From: Campylobacter sp. MIT 99-7217
GTDB taxonomy: Bacteria > Campylobacterota > Campylobacteria > Campylobacterales > Campylobacteraceae
Assembly: GCF_006864365.1 (NCBI RefSeq)
Contig: NZ_QHLJ01000003.1
Location: 1-64,000 of the forward strand
Length of the DNA stretch: 64,000 nt
Direction of reading: 5' to 3'
Below, one piece after another: positions 36,982 to 47,564 of the stretch. The first letter of the stretch is position 1. Every line of letters begins with the position of its first letter. Position numbers and translations under genes: made by a program. The notes under the pieces are model-generated. The model ran no database searches. It saw nothing but the letters and a program-made list of their open reading frames with translations, and was not told the DNA's origin.

Positions 36982-37803
36982 TTAATTTGTACTTGCAAGC
37001 TTAGAAATAGCTTCTTGATTAAGATCGTCCATATGAGAACTCATCACCTTTTGATACATTTCAACCATGCGATTTGCTTCTATAAGTCCTGTCATTTCAA
37101 GAACCAAATTAACATTTGAACCTTGAGAATAACCCTGTCTAACTGAATTTGAGTTTTCAAGATCGCGAATTCTTGTTAAATCATCTATCCTATAAACATT
37201 ATCCCCATCTTTTTCTAAGGCTCTTAAATCATCAACCTGAGCAATAAAAAGTCTTGCATTTGGAACATTATCAACGCTAATATTTCCATTTTTATCTGCA
37301 TTAACAAAGACTGAATTTGGATTAATCCTTATGCCGTCTGTATCAGGATTGTTAAAATAATTACTACTTAAGACCCTATAACCTTGTTTATTAACCAAAA
37401 AGCCATCGCTATCAAGTTGAAAATTTCCATCTTTACTCAGTCTTACCTCGCCGTTATTTGTCTTAACAAGATAAAAGGTATCTTCTCTAACCATTGCCAT
37501 ATCTAAAGAATTATTTGTATGCTTTAAAGAACCTGTACTAAAATCAGTGTAAGTTTGACTGATTTGAGGCACACGGTCAATCGTTGTATTAACAAATCTT
37601 GAAGCATCTCTTGTATGATTTTGTATAGGTAGTTCATCTTGAACTTCTCTAAAAATCCTTTTAAAATCAGCAATGACAACATCATCTTTTTTATAGCCAC
37701 TTGTATTGACATTAGCTAGGTTATTCGTGATCACATCTAAGCGATTAAATTGCGTAACCATGCCACCAGTGGCTTGATAATATCCATTTTGCATGTTTTT
37801 CAC
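36982..37803 (-). CDS. flgG2: Flagellar rod protein, FlgG-type paralogue (FlgF-like)
   Basis: The 273-residue protein is a second rod protein with the same ends as FlgG: ATGGMVTQFNRLDVITNNLANVNT at the start and a LIEANRMVEMYQKVMSSHM C-terminal helix. It is more diverged in the middle, where VRLSKDGNFQLDSDG marks the rod domain. In Campylobacter it plays the FlgF (proximal rod) role and is annotated flgG2 or flgF. A -24/-12 sigma-54 promoter lies about 30 bases upstream. Cj0697 is the counterpart. Confidence 0.92.
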   Translation of the reverse strand: MKNMQNGYYQATGGMVTQFNRLDVITNNLANVNTSGYKKDDVVIADFKRIFREVQDELPIQNHTRDASRFVNTTIDRVPQISQTYTDFSTGSLKHTNNSLDMAMVREDTFYLVKTNNGEVRLSKDGNFQLDSDGFLVNKQGYRVLSSNYFNNPDTDGIRINPNSVFVNADKNGNISVDNVPNARLFIAQVDDLRALEKDGDNVYRIDDLTRIRDLENSNSVRQGYSQGSNVNLVLEMTGLIEANRMVEMYQKVMSSHMDDLNQEAISKLASTN

Positions 37804-37830
37804 CTATAATTTCAATATTTCAGCAAGATT

Positions 37831-37848
37831 AAGCATAAAGCGTTCCAA
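37831..37848 (-). promoter_or_regulatory. Sigma-54 (RpoN) promoter for flgG2-flgG
   Basis: The minus strand reads TTGGAACGCTTTATGCTT. The invariant GG and GC doublets are exactly 12 bases apart, matching the Campylobacter sigma-54 consensus TTGGAAC-N-TTGCTT. It lies about 28 bases before the flgG2 ATG. Rod genes belong to the FlgS/FlgR-RpoN middle flagellar class. Confidence 0.85.
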
Positions 37849-37915
37849 CTTTTTTTACCTATAAAATTATAGACTAATTTTCATTAATTTAATAAATTTT
37901 TAATATAAAAAAAGA

Positions 37916-37921
37916 TAAAAT
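37916..37921 (+). promoter_or_regulatory. Possible -10 element for rpoD
   Basis: AAAAAGATAAAATCTTAG contains TAAAAT 47 bases before the rpoD ATG, with AT-rich upstream DNA. It faces away from the sigma-54 promoter of flgG2 in the same intergenic region. Confidence 0.45.
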
Positions 37922-37968
37922 CTTAGACCTGCTACTTTTCAAACAGAAAAACTCTTAAAAGGAATGCC

Positions 37969-39894
37969 ATGCCTGAATTCACAAGCAAAAAAACAGAAAA
38001 AGAACTTGAAGAGTATTTTCAAAGTAATGCGAAAGATTATATTACTTATGAAAAATTAGTTAAATTTTTACCAAAAACACCGGGTATAAATACCGCAAAA
38101 AAAATCGATTCTTTATGTAAAAAATATAAGGTCAAGATTTTTTCTTCAGCCGAGATAGCTAAAATGCAAAATATAGAAGATGCTAAAAAACTCCAAGAAG
38201 AAAAGAAAAAACTTCAGGATCTAAGTTTAGAAAATGAATTTGACTTGGCTGGAGATAATGACTTGCTCGAGTGGAGTAGAAGCGATTCTCCTGTTCGTAT
38301 GTATCTTAGAGAAATGGGACAAATTTTACTTTTAAATAAAGATGAAGAAATAGAAATTTCCAAAAAAATCGAACTTGGAGAAGATATTATCATCGATGCT
38401 TTTTGCTCTGTGCCGTATTTGATTGATTTTATATTAGATTATCGCGAACCTTTGATTAACCGAGAAAGACGAGTAAAAGAGCTTTTTAAAAGCTTTGAAG
38501 ATGAAGATAAAAATGATGATAGCACTGATGAGGATTTAGAATTTGATGGAGAAGATGAGGATTTAGAATTTGATGGAGAAGATGAGGAAAATTCAGAAAA
38601 TAAAAATAATATAAAACTAGAAAAAAAAGCTAAAAAGGTTAACAATAAAAAAGAAGATGAAAGAACTCTTAAGGTGGTGGAAAAATTTAAGGCTCTTGAA
38701 AAGGCAAAAAAAGAATGGCTTAAAACCACACAAAATTTTAAAGAAATAGAAGGCAATGAACTTTTAAATAAGCTTGGTATAGCTTTTAAGAAAAATATAC
38801 TCAAAGAAAAACTTATGGATCTTGGTCCTACTTCAAAACTTATCAGCGAAATTGTTAAATCAATGGAAACAGCCTTAAAAAGTGATGATGAATTTGATAA
38901 AGAGCTTAAAAGACTTGAATACCGCTTACCTATGTTTTCTGATGAACTTAAAAGTCGTCATGCAAGCATACTTGAAAAAATCACTCAGCTTAGTAAAGAA
39001 GAAATAACCGAAATGGCTTTAGAAACAACTATGGTCAGCACTTATATGGAGATAAAAAAGCTTTTTCAAACCAAAGAAGCAAGTAAGAAAAGCTTTGATC
39101 TTGATAAGGAGAGATTAAAAGAGATTTTAGAACAAATCAAAAGAGGTAAAAAAATCTCCGATGAAGCTAAAAACAGAATGGCAAAGTCAAATTTAAGACT
39201 TGTTGTAAGCATTGCTAAACGCTACACTAACCGCGGTTTGCCTTTTTTAGATCTTATCCAAGAGGGCAATATAGGGCTTATGAAAGCTGTTGATAAATTT
39301 GAGTATAAAAGAGGTTATAAATTTTCAACCTATGCCACTTGGTGGATAAGACAGGCTATTTCAAGGGCAATTGCTGATCAAGCAAGGACTATTCGCATAC
39401 CTATTCACATGATAGAAACGATCAATCAAATCAATAAAATTATTCGTGAATACTCCCAAAAAAATGGCAAAGAACCCGATGTGCAAATCATTGCCAAAGA
39501 GGTTGGTTTAAGTGTAGATAAGGTTAAACAAGTCATCAAAATCACAAAAGAGCCTATTTCTCTTGAAGCACCTATTGGCAATGAAGATGATGGCAAATTT
39601 GGTGACTTTGTCGAAGATAGAGCTTCTCTTTCTCCTATGGATCATATCCTAAAAAACGATCTTAAAGAACAAATTGATGAAGTTTTAGATCAACTTAACG
39701 ACAGAGAAAAAGCTGTGATAAGAATGCGTTTTGGTCTTATGGACGATGAAAGCGATAGAACCTTAGAAGAAATCGGCAAGGAACTTAATGTAACAAGAGA
39801 AAGAGTAAGGCAAATTGAAAGTTCAGCAATCAAAAAGCTTAAGCACCCAAAAGTAGGTAGAAAGCTCAAAAATTATATTGAAGGTTGGAAATAA
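37969..39894 (+). CDS. rpoD: Primary sigma factor RpoD (sigma-70)
   Basis: RpoD directs RNA polymerase to housekeeping promoters. The 641-residue protein has region 1.1, then region 1.2 ([13 protein letters not shown], about residues 105-117). A long acidic and lysine-rich non-conserved region follows. Region 2 begins near 408 ([16 protein letters not shown], then [14 protein letters not shown]). Region 3 follows, and region 4 is near 575-630 ([21 protein letters not shown]). It is somewhat longer than I recall for C. jejuni. Part of the difference is a two-copy 27-bp in-frame repeat at 38527-38580 that duplicates an acidic nonapeptide. Cj1001 is the counterpart. Confidence 0.96.
   Translation: MPEFTSKKTEKELEEYFQSNAKDYITYEKLVKFLPKTPGINTAKKIDSLCKKYKVKIFSSAEIAKMQNIEDAKKLQEEKKKLQDLSLENEFDLAGDNDLLEWSRSDSPVRMYLREMGQILLLNKDEEIEISKKIELGEDIIIDAFCSVPYLIDFILDYREPLINRERRVKELFKSFEDEDKNDDSTDEDLEFDGEDEDLEFDGEDEENSENKNNIKLEKKAKKVNNKKEDERTLKVVEKFKALEKAKKEWLKTTQNFKEIEGNELLNKLGIAFKKNILKEKLMDLGPTSKLISEIVKSMETALKSDDEFDKELKRLEYRLPMFSDELKSRHASILEKITQLSKEEITEMALETTMVSTYMEIKKLFQTKEASKKSFDLDKERLKEILEQIKRGKKISDEAKNRMAKSNLRLVVSIAKRYTNRGLPFLDLIQEGNIGLMKAVDKFEYKRGYKFSTYATWWIRQAISRAIADQARTIRIPIHMIETINQINKIIREYSQKNGKEPDVQIIAKEVGLSVDKVKQVIKITKEPISLEAPIGNEDDGKFGDFVEDRASLSPMDHILKNDLKEQIDEVLDQLNDREKAVIRMRFGLMDDESDRTLEEIGKELNVTRERVRQIESSAIKKLKHPKVGRKLKNYIEGWK
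38527..38588 (+). repeat. Two-copy 27-bp in-frame tandem repeat in rpoD
   Basis: The unit encodes DEDLEFDGE. The copies at 38527-38553 and 38554-38580 are identical in DNA, and the first eight bases recur at 38581-38588. It falls in the acidic non-conserved region between sigma regions 1.2 and 2, where length changes are tolerated. Confidence 0.9.
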
Positions 39895-39924
39895 CAACTA
39901 TAAACTAAATTTAAGGTTAGTTTT

Positions 39925-42573
39925 ATGTATGATAAAAGTATAGAAAAAAAATATTATGAGATATGCGAGCAAAGAGGCTATTTTGAAGTAGATGGTAATA
40001 AAAAGATCCAAGAAGAAAATAAATTCTTTTGCATAATGATGCCACCTCCTAATGTAACAGGAGTACTTCACATAGGACATGCCCTAACCTTTAGCTTGCA
40101 AGATATTTACACCCGCTATAAAAGAATGGACGGCTTTAAATGCCTTTATCAACCAGGGCTTGATCACGCTGGAATAGCCACTCAAAATGTGGTTGAAAAA
40201 GAGCTTTTAAAAGAGGGTATCAAAAAAGAAGAGCTTGGGCGTGAGGAATTTATCAAAAGAGTTTGGAAATGGAAAGAACAAAGCGGAGGCAAGATCTTAA
40301 ATCAAATGAGAACCTTAGGCATAAGCCCCGCTTGGTCTAGGCTTCGCTTTACTATGGATGAGGGTCTTGCAAATGCGGTTAAAAAAGCCTTTGTGAGCCT
40401 TTATAATGAGGGGCTTATTTATAGAGGCGATAGGATGATTAATTGGTGCACTAAAGATGGAGCCTTAAGTGATATAGAAGTTGAGCATCAAGAAAATAAG
40501 GGCAAGCTTTATCATCTAAGATATTTTTTGAAAAAAAGCGGCTTTAAGGGTGGAGAACTTGGAAATTTAAAAGAAGGAAAAGATTATATAGTAGTAGCTA
40601 CCACCCGTCCTGAAACCTTTTTTGGAGATAGTGCTGTGATGATCAATCCAAAAGATGAAAGATACAAAGACCTGCTTGGAGAAAAGCTTCTTTTACCCTT
40701 GGTGAATAAAGAGCTTGAAATCATTGCTGATGAGGCTGTTGATATGGAATTTGGAACAGGTCTTGTTAAAGTAACCCCAGCTCATGATATGAATGATTAT
40801 GAGGTTGGGCTAAGACATAGGCTTGATTTTGTAAAGATCTTTGATGAAAAGGGCATTTTAAATGAGCATTGTTTGAACTTTCAAGGACTTGAAAGGCTAG
40901 AAGCAAGGGACTTGATAGTAAAAGAGCTTGAAAAAATGGGCTTTGTTGAAAAAATAGAAGATTATAATAACCAAATAGGGCTTTGCTATCGCTGTAAAAA
41001 TGTAGTCGAGCCTTATATCTCAAAGCAGTTTTTTGTCAAAAGTGAGATAGCAAAAGAAAGCATTGAGAGGGTAAATTTAGGACAAATGAGCTTTTTTCCA
41101 CCTCACTGGATCAATTCTTTCAATGCTTGGATGAGGGATTTAAAGGACTGGTGCATTTCAAGACAGCTTTGGTGGGGTCATCAAATCCCTGTTTATTATT
41201 GTGAATGTGGAAATGAAATTGCCAGCCAAAATCCCCCTTTAAAATGCGAAAAATGTGGATCTTCGAACTTAAGGCAAGAAGAAGATGTGCTTGATACTTG
41301 GTTTAGCTCAGGGCTTTGGGCTATGAGTACTCTTGGCTGGGGTAATGAAAAATTTGGCGAGGGTAAGCTTTGGCAAAAAGATGATTTGAAGCATTTTTAT
41401 CCAAATTCTTTACTCATAACAGGCTTTGATATACTCTTTTTTTGGGTGGCTAGAATGCTCTTTCAAAGCACGAAAGCCTTGAATGAACTTCCCTTTAAAG
41501 AGGTTTATTTACACGCTTTGGTAAAAGATGAGCTTGGTCAAAAAATGAGCAAGAGTCTTGGAAATGTCATCGATCCAAATGAGAGCATAGAAGAATTTAG
41601 TGCTGATATCTTGCGTTTTAGTCTTGCTCTTTTAGCCGTTCAAGGAAGAGATATTAAGCTAAGCCGTGATAAGCTTATACAAGTTAGAAATTTCACTAAT
41701 AAGCTTTATAATGCTTGCGAATTTTTACTTTTAAATGAGCCTAAATTTGAGGATTTAGATCAAATAGAGCTTAAAAGCGAGCTTGGCAAGTATCTTTTTT
41801 CTCGTTTCAATCTTTGCGTTTTTAACGTAAGAGAGCATTTAAAAAACTACCGCTTTAACGATGCTTCAAATACGATTTACCGCTTTTTTTGGGACGAGTT
41901 TTGTGACTTAGGCATCGAACTTTGTAAAGCTGAAAAAGCTTGTATAAAAGAGCTTGGAAGCATTTTTAAAGAGGCTTTAAGACTTTTAAATCCTTTTATG
42001 CCCTTTATTAGCGAGTATTTATATCATAAATTAAGCTCAACCAGCCTTGAAAATAGCGATTCTTTAATGATAAGCAAGTATCCTAAATTTAGCCAAAGAG
42101 ATGAAAAAGCTGAAAAGCGTTTTAGTCTCATCATAGAAAGCATAGTAAGTATTAGAAGGGCTAAGGCCTTGCTAGATCTTGGCACAAGTAAGATTGCTAA
42201 GGCCTTTGTTAAATTTAATGAAAGAGGCGATGAAGAGCTTATCAAAGAATACAAGCATTTTATAAAGGCTCTTGCAAAATGCGAAGAACTTGAATTCACT
42301 CAAATAAATATAGACAAGGCTAGCTCTGATGTGAGTGAAAATTTAAAGGTCTTTATACCACTTGAGGGCGTTGATCTTAGTGCTATCATAAAAAGGCTTG
42401 AGGCAAGAAAGATAAAGCTAGGAAAAGAAAAAGATAAGCTTGAAAATATGCTAAAAAATGAAAATTTTATCAAAAATGCTCCAAAAGAAGTTTTAGCTCA
42501 AAATGAGCAAAATTTAGCAAATTTAAAGATCCAGCTTGAAAAAATAGAAGAAGAATTACAGAGGCTAAGATGA
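39925..42573 (+). CDS. valS: Valyl-tRNA synthetase
   Basis: The 882-residue class I synthetase charges tRNA-Val and edits misactivated threonine. The HIGH motif is at residues 49-52 (VLHIGHAL) and KMSKS at 540-544. The large CP1 editing domain lies between them, with [10 protein letters not shown]. Two CxxC pairs (YCECGNE and CEKCGSS) form a zinc site near residues 430-450. A C-terminal coiled-coil arm (about 810-882) closes the protein. Its stop overlaps metN by four bases. Cj0775c is the counterpart, also followed by the methionine transporter. Confidence 0.96.
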   Translation: MYDKSIEKKYYEICEQRGYFEVDGNKKIQEENKFFCIMMPPPNVTGVLHIGHALTFSLQDIYTRYKRMDGFKCLYQPGLDHAGIATQNVVEKELLKEGIKKEELGREEFIKRVWKWKEQSGGKILNQMRTLGISPAWSRLRFTMDEGLANAVKKAFVSLYNEGLIYRGDRMINWCTKDGALSDIEVEHQENKGKLYHLRYFLKKSGFKGGELGNLKEGKDYIVVATTRPETFFGDSAVMINPKDERYKDLLGEKLLLPLVNKELEIIADEAVDMEFGTGLVKVTPAHDMNDYEVGLRHRLDFVKIFDEKGILNEHCLNFQGLERLEARDLIVKELEKMGFVEKIEDYNNQIGLCYRCKNVVEPYISKQFFVKSEIAKESIERVNLGQMSFFPPHWINSFNAWMRDLKDWCISRQLWWGHQIPVYYCECGNEIASQNPPLKCEKCGSSNLRQEEDVLDTWFSSGLWAMSTLGWGNEKFGEGKLWQKDDLKHFYPNSLLITGFDILFFWVARMLFQSTKALNELPFKEVYLHALVKDELGQKMSKSLGNVIDPNESIEEFSADILRFSLALLAVQGRDIKLSRDKLIQVRNFTNKLYNACEFLLLNEPKFEDLDQIELKSELGKYLFSRFNLCVFNVREHLKNYRFNDASNTIYRFFWDEFCDLGIELCKAEKACIKELGSIFKEALRLLNPFMPFISEYLYHKLSSTSLENSDSLMISKYPKFSQRDEKAEKRFSLIIESIVSIRRAKALLDLGTSKIAKAFVKFNERGDEELIKEYKHFIKALAKCEELEFTQINIDKASSDVSENLKVFIPLEGVDLSAIIKRLEARKIKLGKEKDKLENMLKNENFIKNAPKEVLAQNEQNLANLKIQLEKIEEELQRLR

Positions 42574-43532
42574 TTAAGATAGATAAGCTTAAAAAATACT
42601 ACGGCAAGGATCTTGTCATAGACGAGGTCAGCCTTGAGGTAAAAAAGGGCGAAATTTTTGCCATCGTTGGACATAGTGGGGCTGGAAAATCCACCCTACT
42701 TCGTTGTATAAACGCTCTTGAGGATTATCAATCAGGCTCTTTAAAAGTCTTTGATAAGGAAATTAAAGAACTTGCTAAAAAAGATAAGGATTTAAGGGCT
42801 TTAAGAAAGCAAATAGGCATGATCTTTCAGCATTTTGCTTTGATGTCAAGAAAAACCGTCTTTGAAAATGTAGCTATGCCCCTACAAATGCACTCTTTTA
42901 GTAAGAGTGAAATTTCAAAAAAAGTTAACGAGCTTTTAGAGCTTGTGGGTCTTAGCACAAAGGCAAGATCTTATCCAAGCGAGCTAAGTGGGGGACAAAA
43001 GCAAAGAGTGGCTATTGCAAGGGCTTTAACTCTCAATCCTCAAATTTTACTTAGCGATGAGGCTACTTCAGCACTTGATCCAAACACCACTAAAAATATA
43101 CTTGAACTTATCAAGCAAATCAATAAAGAGCTTAATATCACAGTAGTTCTAGTAACTCATCAAATGGAAGTGGTTAAAGAAATAGCCAAAAAAGCTATCT
43201 TGCTTGAGGCTGGCAAGATCATAGGAAGCGGGGAAATTCAAGAGCTTTTCTTAAAGCCAAATGCTAAAATGCAAGAGTTTTTAGGAGAAAATGACTTTTT
43301 GCCTCAAAATGGGCTTAATATCAAGCTTTATTTTCCAAAAGAAGTAGCGCAAAATAGTGTGATTACTTCTATGGCAAGAGAATTAAATATAGATTTTAAC
43401 ATAGTCTGGGGCAAGATAGAAAAGCTAAATGACATAGCCTTAGGAAATTTAGTTATTAACATAAACGAGAACCACAAAGATAAGGTGCTTGAGTATATCG
43501 ATAAAAGTGGCGTTTTATGGGAGTTAGCATGA
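42570..43532 (+). CDS. metN: Methionine ABC transporter ATP-binding protein MetN
   Basis: The 320-residue ATPase powers D/L-methionine import. It shows Walker A GHSGAGKS (34-41), the Q loop FQHF, signature LSGGQ (139-143) and Walker B LLSDEAT (160-166). The C-terminal ~90 residues form the NIL/ACT-like domain that senses internal methionine in MetN. valS lies upstream and metI overlaps the stop through ATGA, so the three are translated together. Cj0774c is the counterpart. Confidence 0.93.
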   Translation: MIKIDKLKKYYGKDLVIDEVSLEVKKGEIFAIVGHSGAGKSTLLRCINALEDYQSGSLKVFDKEIKELAKKDKDLRALRKQIGMIFQHFALMSRKTVFENVAMPLQMHSFSKSEISKKVNELLELVGLSTKARSYPSELSGGQKQRVAIARALTLNPQILLSDEATSALDPNTTKNILELIKQINKELNITVVLVTHQMEVVKEIAKKAILLEAGKIIGSGEIQELFLKPNAKMQEFLGENDFLPQNGLNIKLYFPKEVAQNSVITSMARELNIDFNIVWGKIEKLNDIALGNLVININENHKDKVLEYIDKSGVLWELA

Positions 43533-44188
43533 GCGATTTAATTAATAATTTTGATAATATTTTACTACCTGCCTTGATAGAGACCTTATATATGAGCCTT
43601 GTTTCAACTTTGCTTGGCTTTGTTTTGGCTATAGTTCCCGGAGTTTTACTTTGTGTGTGGGATAAAGAAGGACTTTGTGAAAATAAAACAGCATACGCTG
43701 TGCTTGATTTTTTTGTAAATATAGTGCGTTCTTTTCCTTTCATCATACTTATAATAGCCCTAATGCCACTAACTCGCCTAATAACAGGCACAAGCATAGG
43801 AACGACAGCGACCATAGTCCCACTAACCCTTGGCATAGCTCCTTTTTTAGCCAAGATGATAGAAGCGTCCTTAAAAGAAGTTGATAAAAGCATAATAGAA
43901 GCAGCCAGATCTTATGGGGCTAGTAAGCTTCAAATCATCTTTCGTGTGATGTTTGTAGAGTGCTTACCAAGCCTTATAAATGGACTTACCCTAACTCTTA
44001 TCGTTGTGATCGGCTTTTCTGCTATGGCTGGCACAGTTGGAGGTGGTGGGCTTGGCGATGTGGCTATTAGATATGGGTATGAACGCTTTAAAACAGATAT
44101 CATGATAGAAACTGTGATTGTTTTGCTTGTTCTTGTCCAAATCATACAAATCATAGGCAATATGCTTTATAGAATATCCAAAAAATAG
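43529..44188 (+). CDS. metI: Methionine ABC transporter permease MetI
   Basis: The 219-residue permease has five membrane segments and the EAA loop, seen as [24 protein letters not shown], which docks to MetN. I chose the ATG at 43529, which overlaps the metN stop, over one four codons earlier. The substrate-binding lipoprotein MetQ, which follows in C. jejuni, is absent. A glycosyltransferase gene stands in its place 19 bases downstream. Import would then depend on a MetQ encoded elsewhere. Cj0773c is the counterpart. Confidence 0.92.
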   Translation: MSDLINNFDNILLPALIETLYMSLVSTLLGFVLAIVPGVLLCVWDKEGLCENKTAYAVLDFFVNIVRSFPFIILIIALMPLTRLITGTSIGTTATIVPLTLGIAPFLAKMIEASLKEVDKSIIEAARSYGASKLQIIFRVMFVECLPSLINGLTLTLIVVIGFSAMAGTVGGGGLGDVAIRYGYERFKTDIMIETVIVLLVLVQIIQIIGNMLYRISKK

Positions 44189-44207
44189 CTAAGGAGTTTA
44201 TGAAAGT

Positions 44208-45584
44208 ATGTTTCATATCTTCTTTTGTGCAAATGAAGCCTATGTTAAATTTGCAGCCGTGATGATATATAATATCATCACAAAAACAAAGACGACGCTT
44301 AAATTTAAGGACTTTTTTGATAGTCAAAATATAAGCAAAGAGCTTTTACCCTTTCAAAAAGATATTTCTTACATTCACTCATCTTGTGATGAAGCTTATA
44401 TCTTTCATATTTTAAGCGATAAGATAAGCTCTCAAAGCAAGGAAAAACTTGAAAAACTTTGTGAAAATTTAAACAATATATATCCTTGCAGGCTTGAAAT
44501 TCATTTTCTTAATGATAAAAAATACCAAGATAGCTTTGCTTATAAGGGAAATTTTATAGCAAATTTTATACTTGATTTTGTAGATTTTTTACCAAATGAA
44601 GCACAAAAAGCCTTAGCACTTGATCTTGATATGTATGTAAATACTGATTTAAGAGAGCTTTTTACCTTAAATTTGCAAGATTATATTGTAGCTGTGGCGA
44701 GTAATTACACCCAAAAAAGTAAATGGTTTAACACGGGCTTTGTGCTTTTTAATGCTAAATTATATCAAAAATTTCATATCCAAGAAAAGGCTCTTGAGTA
44801 TATCAAAACTTATAAACCAGAACTACCCGATCAAGCAGCTTTAAATATATGCTGCAAAGAAAAGGCTCTTTTTTTGCCCTTAAATTTCAACCTCTATCCC
44901 CACGCTGAAAATGAAAAATACGGCAATTTTGTCGATGAAAATGAACAAGCTTTTATGAATATGAGTAGGAAAGAATTTGAAGCATTAAAACAAAATGCTA
45001 AGATTGTGCATTTTTTGGGTTGCTCTAAGCCTTGGAATAGCGTATTTGAAAGCAAAGAAATCAAAATCACAAATTTTCGCACTCTTTGGTGGAAAAATGC
45101 CTTTCAAACTCCGTTTTTTAAAGATGAACTTAAAGAGCTTGCATTTTTTATGCAAGAAAAAGAATTTAATACGCTTTATTTAAGGCTCAATGAAAGGATA
45201 GAAAAGAGTTTTGAAAACAATCCAAATTTAAAAAGAGAAAAAACAGGAGCTGTTTTTATCTTTAAAAACTCCCTTGAATACAAAATCGGCGAAGAAATGA
45301 TGAGCATAAGGCAAGGATTTATAAGCTATCTTAAATTTTATTTTAAAGCAAGAAAGATTATTAAAGATCATAAAAATTATGAAAAATTCTATAAAGCCAT
45401 GTGTCGTATCAATCCTGAGCTTTATTTAACAAGATTGCAAGATTACGCAGATTATGAAAATGCACTTGCACTGAAAAGACATCTTACTTATCGCTTAGGC
45501 GAAGCCTTTATGCAAGCGCATAAAAAGCCTTTAAAATATTTATGGCTTTTAAGGAGGATTAAGGAGCTTAAAAAAGAGTTTTAG
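44208..45584 (+). CDS. Glycosyltransferase family 8 protein
   Basis: The 458-residue protein carries the GT8 set: the DxD metal-nucleotide motif DLD at residues 139-141 (ALDLDMYVN), WFNTGFVLFN (173-182), the LPDQAALN block (207-213) and VHFLGCSKPW (267-276). GT8 enzymes are retaining hexosyltransferases, often adding glucose or galactose to lipooligosaccharide. The C-terminal ~170 residues are helical and basic with no motif I know. The ATG at 44208 sits 11 bases after AAGGAG, and a closer ATG at 44200 is out of frame. It overlaps the convergent MFS remnant by 17 bases. Acceptor and donor are unknown. Confidence 0.82.
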   Translation: MFHIFFCANEAYVKFAAVMIYNIITKTKTTLKFKDFFDSQNISKELLPFQKDISYIHSSCDEAYIFHILSDKISSQSKEKLEKLCENLNNIYPCRLEIHFLNDKKYQDSFAYKGNFIANFILDFVDFLPNEAQKALALDLDMYVNTDLRELFTLNLQDYIVAVASNYTQKSKWFNTGFVLFNAKLYQKFHIQEKALEYIKTYKPELPDQAALNICCKEKALFLPLNFNLYPHAENEKYGNFVDENEQAFMNMSRKEFEALKQNAKIVHFLGCSKPWNSVFESKEIKITNFRTLWWKNAFQTPFFKDELKELAFFMQEKEFNTLYLRLNERIEKSFENNPNLKREKTGAVFIFKNSLEYKIGEEMMSIRQGFISYLKFYFKARKIIKDHKNYEKFYKAMCRINPELYLTRLQDYADYENALALKRHLTYRLGEAFMQAHKKPLKYLWLLRRIKELKKEF

Positions 45585-46730
45585 TCCCAACTTTTATATA
45601 AAGCAAACAAGCAAAAACGGCGATAAACGCCCCTATAAAGCCTATATAAGAAATCCCTAAATCAGCATAAACAAAGCCACCCACAAAAGCACCCGTTCCA
45701 ATGCCTACATTATAAGTGCCTGAGTAAATGCTCATGGCTATTGTCGTGGCATTTGGAACTGCTTTGATGATGAGACTTTGACAAACAAGTCCAAAAAGAG
45801 CAATACTAAGCCCCCAAAAAGCACACAAAATAATGATCAAAAAAGAATTTACGCTTGAAAATGGGAAAAGTAAAACCAAGCACAAACTCAAGCCAAAAAC
45901 AGCAAAACTCACAAAAAGCCTAACATTTTGAGCAAAAAATTTAGAAAATAAAAAACCAGCCAAAAGCCCATCGCTCCAAAAAGCACCAAAATCCAAGTGA
46001 TACTTGCCTCACTAAAGCTTTGTGCTAAAAAAGGCTCTATATAGCTGTAGGCTGTAAAATGAGCGCTGATTAAAAAAAGCGTGAGCAAGCAAAGATTGAT
46101 AAAAATTTTATTTTCAAGCAAGGAAGGCAGGGTTTGCAAGGAAAGATTTGACTGGCTTGGCAGTTTAGGAGAGATTTTATAAAGCAAAATCCAAGTGATA
46201 AGCCCTAAAATTCCAATGCTTAAAAAGGTCATTCTCCAACCCAAATATATCCCAATCACTCGCCCCAAAGGAAGCCCCAAAATCATCGCCACAGCAGTTC
46301 CGGTAAGCACTAAAGAAAGAGCTATGGCTTCGCCTCCTTTTGGAGCTGATCTTACCGCCATAACAGAAACAATAGACCAAAAAATCGCATGAGCCGTTGC
46401 CACCAAAAGCCTTGAAAAAATGAGCAAACCAAAGGAATTTGCCAAAGAGCTTATAATGTGAGCAAGGATAAATAAGGCTAGTATGCTTAACATAAGTTTT
46501 TTTAGCTCTATTTTTGAGCTTAGAAGCATTAAAGGAAGCGAGGCTAAGGCTACAACCCAAGCATAAAAAGTTATCACAAGCCCTACAGCTGCTTCACTTA
46601 CACCAAAATCCTGTGCGATGAGACTTAAAATGCCAATGGGCATAAATTCCGTGCTGTTAAAGATAAAACAAGCACAAGTGATGACAAAAACGGCAGAATA
46701 AGCCTTTAAAGCTTGTAAAATTTTCATCAC
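45568..46730 (-). pseudogene. Frameshifted MFS efflux transporter (SotB/DHA1-like)
   Basis: Two minus-strand reading frames together give one normal 12-helix MFS permease of about 387 residues. The first frame (from 46730) covers helices 1-8 and includes the FNSTEFMPIGILS segment and the GRVIGIYLGWRMTF motif of the sugar-efflux/DHA1 branch. It leaves the family alignment after LVLFGAMG. Correct sequence resumes in the other frame with LLAGFLFSKFFAQ. One missing base in the run at 45966-45969 explains the switch. The true 3' half runs to 45568. It is the last gene behind purU. A single sequencing error would also explain it. Confidence 0.75.
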
Positions 46731-46736
46731 AAAGCC

Positions 46737-47564
46737 TTAAAAAACTATGGTTTTGTTTTTATAGATAAAAATTCTATCATCAAAAACTAAGTCCAAAGCC
46801 TTTGATAAAACATTTTTTTCTACATTTTGTCCCGCTGCTTTCATATCCTGCCAAGAATACTCATGACTTACGCTGATAGTATCTTGAGTGATGATAGGTC
46901 CTTCATCAAGATTGTTATTAACAAAATGAGCCGTTGCGCCGATGATCTTTACCCCTCTTTCATAAGCTTGTTTGTAAGGGTTTGCTCCTATGAATGCAGG
47001 CAAAAATGAATGATGAATATTAATAATCTTTCCCTCAAAAGCTTGAACAAAATTTGGGGTCAAAATTCTCATATATTTAGCCAAAACCAAATAATCAAGC
47101 TCGTATTGCTCTAAGCACTCAAGAACCTTTTTTTCATGCTCTTCTTTGCTTAGTTCATCACATTTTATAGCATGATAATTGATCTTAAATTTACGCACCA
47201 AATCTTCAAGTTCATCATGATTTGACACTACGGCTTTGATATCAGCCTCAAGTGCATTGCTATAATGCCTAATCAACAAATCCCCCAAACAATGCGTTTC
47301 TTTAGTGGCAAAAATCACGATATTTTTTTTGCGTTTTTCACAAAGCTCTATAAAAGAATCCTTTGATAACTCATCTTTTAAAGAAGATAAAAACTCCCTT
47401 TCATTAAAGTCTCCTTGCAAACTTGCACGAAAAAAGAATTTATCCTCGCCCACAAATTCATCATTTTTGATGATATTAATGCCTTGTTTAAAGATAATGT
47501 TTGAAATTTTATAGATCAAACCTTTTTCATCATTGCAAGCAATTTTTAAGATGTGCGTTTTCAT
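46737..47564 (-). CDS. purU: Formyltetrahydrofolate deformylase
   Basis: PurU hydrolyses 10-formyl-tetrahydrofolate to formate and tetrahydrofolate, balancing one-carbon pools, and it complements FolD at 6.7 kb. The 275-residue protein has an N-terminal ACT domain (about 1-85). The formyltransferase fold follows, with the catalytic IINIHHSFLPAF block and the GATAHFVNNNLDEGPII signature that holds the conserved Asn/His/Asp set. The ATG overlaps the upstream cca-like stop by four bases. Cj0790 is the counterpart. Confidence 0.93.
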   Translation of the reverse strand: MKTHILKIACNDEKGLIYKISNIIFKQGINIIKNDEFVGEDKFFFRASLQGDFNEREFLSSLKDELSKDSFIELCEKRKKNIVIFATKETHCLGDLLIRHYSNALEADIKAVVSNHDELEDLVRKFKINYHAIKCDELSKEEHEKKVLECLEQYELDYLVLAKYMRILTPNFVQAFEGKIINIHHSFLPAFIGANPYKQAYERGVKIIGATAHFVNNNLDEGPIITQDTISVSHEYSWQDMKAAGQNVEKNVLSKALDLVFDDRIFIYKNKTIVF

